From contig NZ_BOLK01000007.1 in assembly GCF_016861565.1 (NCBI RefSeq), positions 52,917 to 116,916 of the forward strand: 64,000 nt of DNA, given 5' to 3'. Below the pieces are notes generated by a model. That model saw only the letters and a program-made list of their open reading frames with translations, did not search any database and was not told the origin of the DNA. How positions within the stretch are numbered: position 1 is the first letter of the stretch; each line of letters begins with the position of its first letter. The position numbers were made by a program, and so were the translations under genes. This document shows positions 63,333 to 64,000 of the stretch, in pieces. This DNA is from Secundilactobacillus yichangensis. GTDB lineage: Bacteria > Bacillota > Bacilli > Lactobacillales > Lactobacillaceae.

Positions 63333-64000
63333 TTAGTAGGCTAATTCAAAGTTTTCAGTATCCCTGATATTCAGGGCCGCATTAATATCACGATCTTCAG
63401 TATAGTCACAGTTTTGACATTCATACACTCGATCTTGCAGCTTTAAATCAACTTTTTTATAGCCACATTGATGACATAACTTAGAAGTCGGTTCAAATCG
63501 GCCAGTTAAGTGCACCGGAATACTTAACTGCTGGCATTTAGCAATCAGTTTAATTCTAAAATTGTAGAACCCCTGATAACTAATGGCTTTGGCTAAATGC
63601 CGGTTTTTCAGCATACCTGTAACATTCAAGTCTTCTAAGGCTACCCACCGCGGTTTGGTTCTCACCACAGCAGCAATAATCTTATTTTGGAAATCGGACT
63701 GAATATTGGTTAACCGTTGATACAAGCGTTGCACCTTCCGCTGAGTTTTAGCTAGATTAAAATCAGTAGCAGATTTTCCTTCTTTCTGTCTTCTAGCTTT
63801 CAGTGCTTGATACTGACGGGACATTTTTCGTTGCAGTCGTCTAAGGCGTTTTCTAATGCTCCTTACCCGACTGCTTTTATTTTGATTATGATACAAAGTG
63901 CCATCATTTAGAATGGCAAATTCTTTTAAACCAAGGTCAATACCAATGGCCTCACCGGTCAGTTCTAACTTTGGTAATTCGGCCTGTTCTATTAAACAGG
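63333..64000 (-). CDS. tnpB: TnpB (IS200/IS605 family RNA-guided nuclease), 5' end outside the window
   Basis: At least 222 residues are visible and the frame stays open to the window end. All three RuvC acids are present: Asp in GIDLGLKEFA (near 63950), Glu in VALEDLNVTG and Asp in TEDRDINAALNI. The zinc ribbon CHQCGYK...CQNCDYT lies between the last two. The protein is an RNA-guided DNA nuclease that helps the element persist at its site. No tnpA is seen downstream; it could lie beyond the window or be absent. The catalytic half appears intact. Confidence 0.9.
   Translation of the reverse strand, partial: CLIEQAELPKLELTGEAIGIDLGLKEFAILNDGTLYHNQNKSSRVRSIRKRLRRLQRKMSRQYQALKARRQKEGKSATDFNLAKTQRKVQRLYQRLTNIQSDFQNKIIAAVVRTKPRWVALEDLNVTGMLKNRHLAKAISYQGFYNFRIKLIAKCQQLSIPVHLTGRFEPTSKLCHQCGYKKVDLKLQDRVYECQNCDYTEDRDINAALNIRDTENFELAY

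Overview
The window is chromosomal DNA of a low-to-mid GC Gram-positive bacterium, very probably a member of the Lactobacillaceae. The signs are an L-2-hydroxyisocaproate dehydrogenase, a D-2-hydroxyacid dehydrogenase, ClpL under a perfect CIRCE operator, a cysK-ctl-cysE sulfur operon, a xyloside operon with cre and LacI-type sites, a T-box leader, and a giant adhesin with a KxYKxGKxW signal peptide and an LPQTNE sortase motif. Species cannot be fixed from the sequence alone. No rRNA, tRNA or CRISPR array was seen.

Layout. 1-2.1 kb: NhaC antiporter and a small secreted protein. 2.4-14.4 kb: an AT-rich restriction island with McrB-McrC (type IV), a complete HsdR-HsdM-HsdS type I system, a tyrosine recombinase, two silent hsdS half-gene cassettes in opposite orientations, and an Mrr-type endonuclease. 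Repeated 18-28 bp sequences at matching places in the active gene and cassettes make this a probable shuffling specificity locus. 14.6-19.9 kb: a secreted CAP-domain protein, then a LacI regulator, GPH-family transporter and GH43 xylosidase. 20-23.3 kb: a cysteine operon preceded by a good promoter, a 26-codon Cys-rich leader ORF and a terminator. 23.3-36.9 kb: D-hydroxyacid dehydrogenase under a perfect Fur-type box, an M20 peptidase, a PAS protein, an SOS-controlled Y-family polymerase operon with a YolD protein, an aldo-keto reductase, ClpL, a glutamate-cysteine ligase, an MFS transporter and a CoA-disulfide-reductase-like flavoprotein. 37-48.2 kb: a YdcF protein, an EmrB-type MFS pump, a T-box controlled OppA lipoprotein with a frameshifted amidohydrolase, LemA-HtpX, L-HicDH, an MFS pump and RlmA. 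48.5-55.8 kb: the adhesin. 56-61.9 kb: glutamate synthase GltB-GltD. 62.2-64 kb: a lipoprotein and a TnpB gene that runs off the window end.

The most unusual signal lies between the genes. Five elements of about 97-115 bp (20324-20422, 24469-24582, 28716-28828, 28899-28995, 44812-44926) share one fold: an outer stem, a one-sided GGGT (once GGTT) bulge, a 7-bp middle stem, a small internal loop and a long inner hairpin. The stems differ in sequence from copy to copy but still pair, which is covariation. Four of the five start at or within about 10 nt of the stop codon of a gene read in the same direction, and one overlaps and supplies that stop codon. I do not recognise this as a named family.

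How the genes work together. The island combines DNA modification that may vary with two modification-dependent nucleases (McrBC, Mrr). The cysteine operon and the glutamate-cysteine ligase fit a shared thiol economy. OppA and the amidohydrolase look like a peptide uptake and processing pair controlled by amino-acid supply, although the hydrolase is broken as read. GltBD gives a route from glutamine to glutamate. These links are inference from context.
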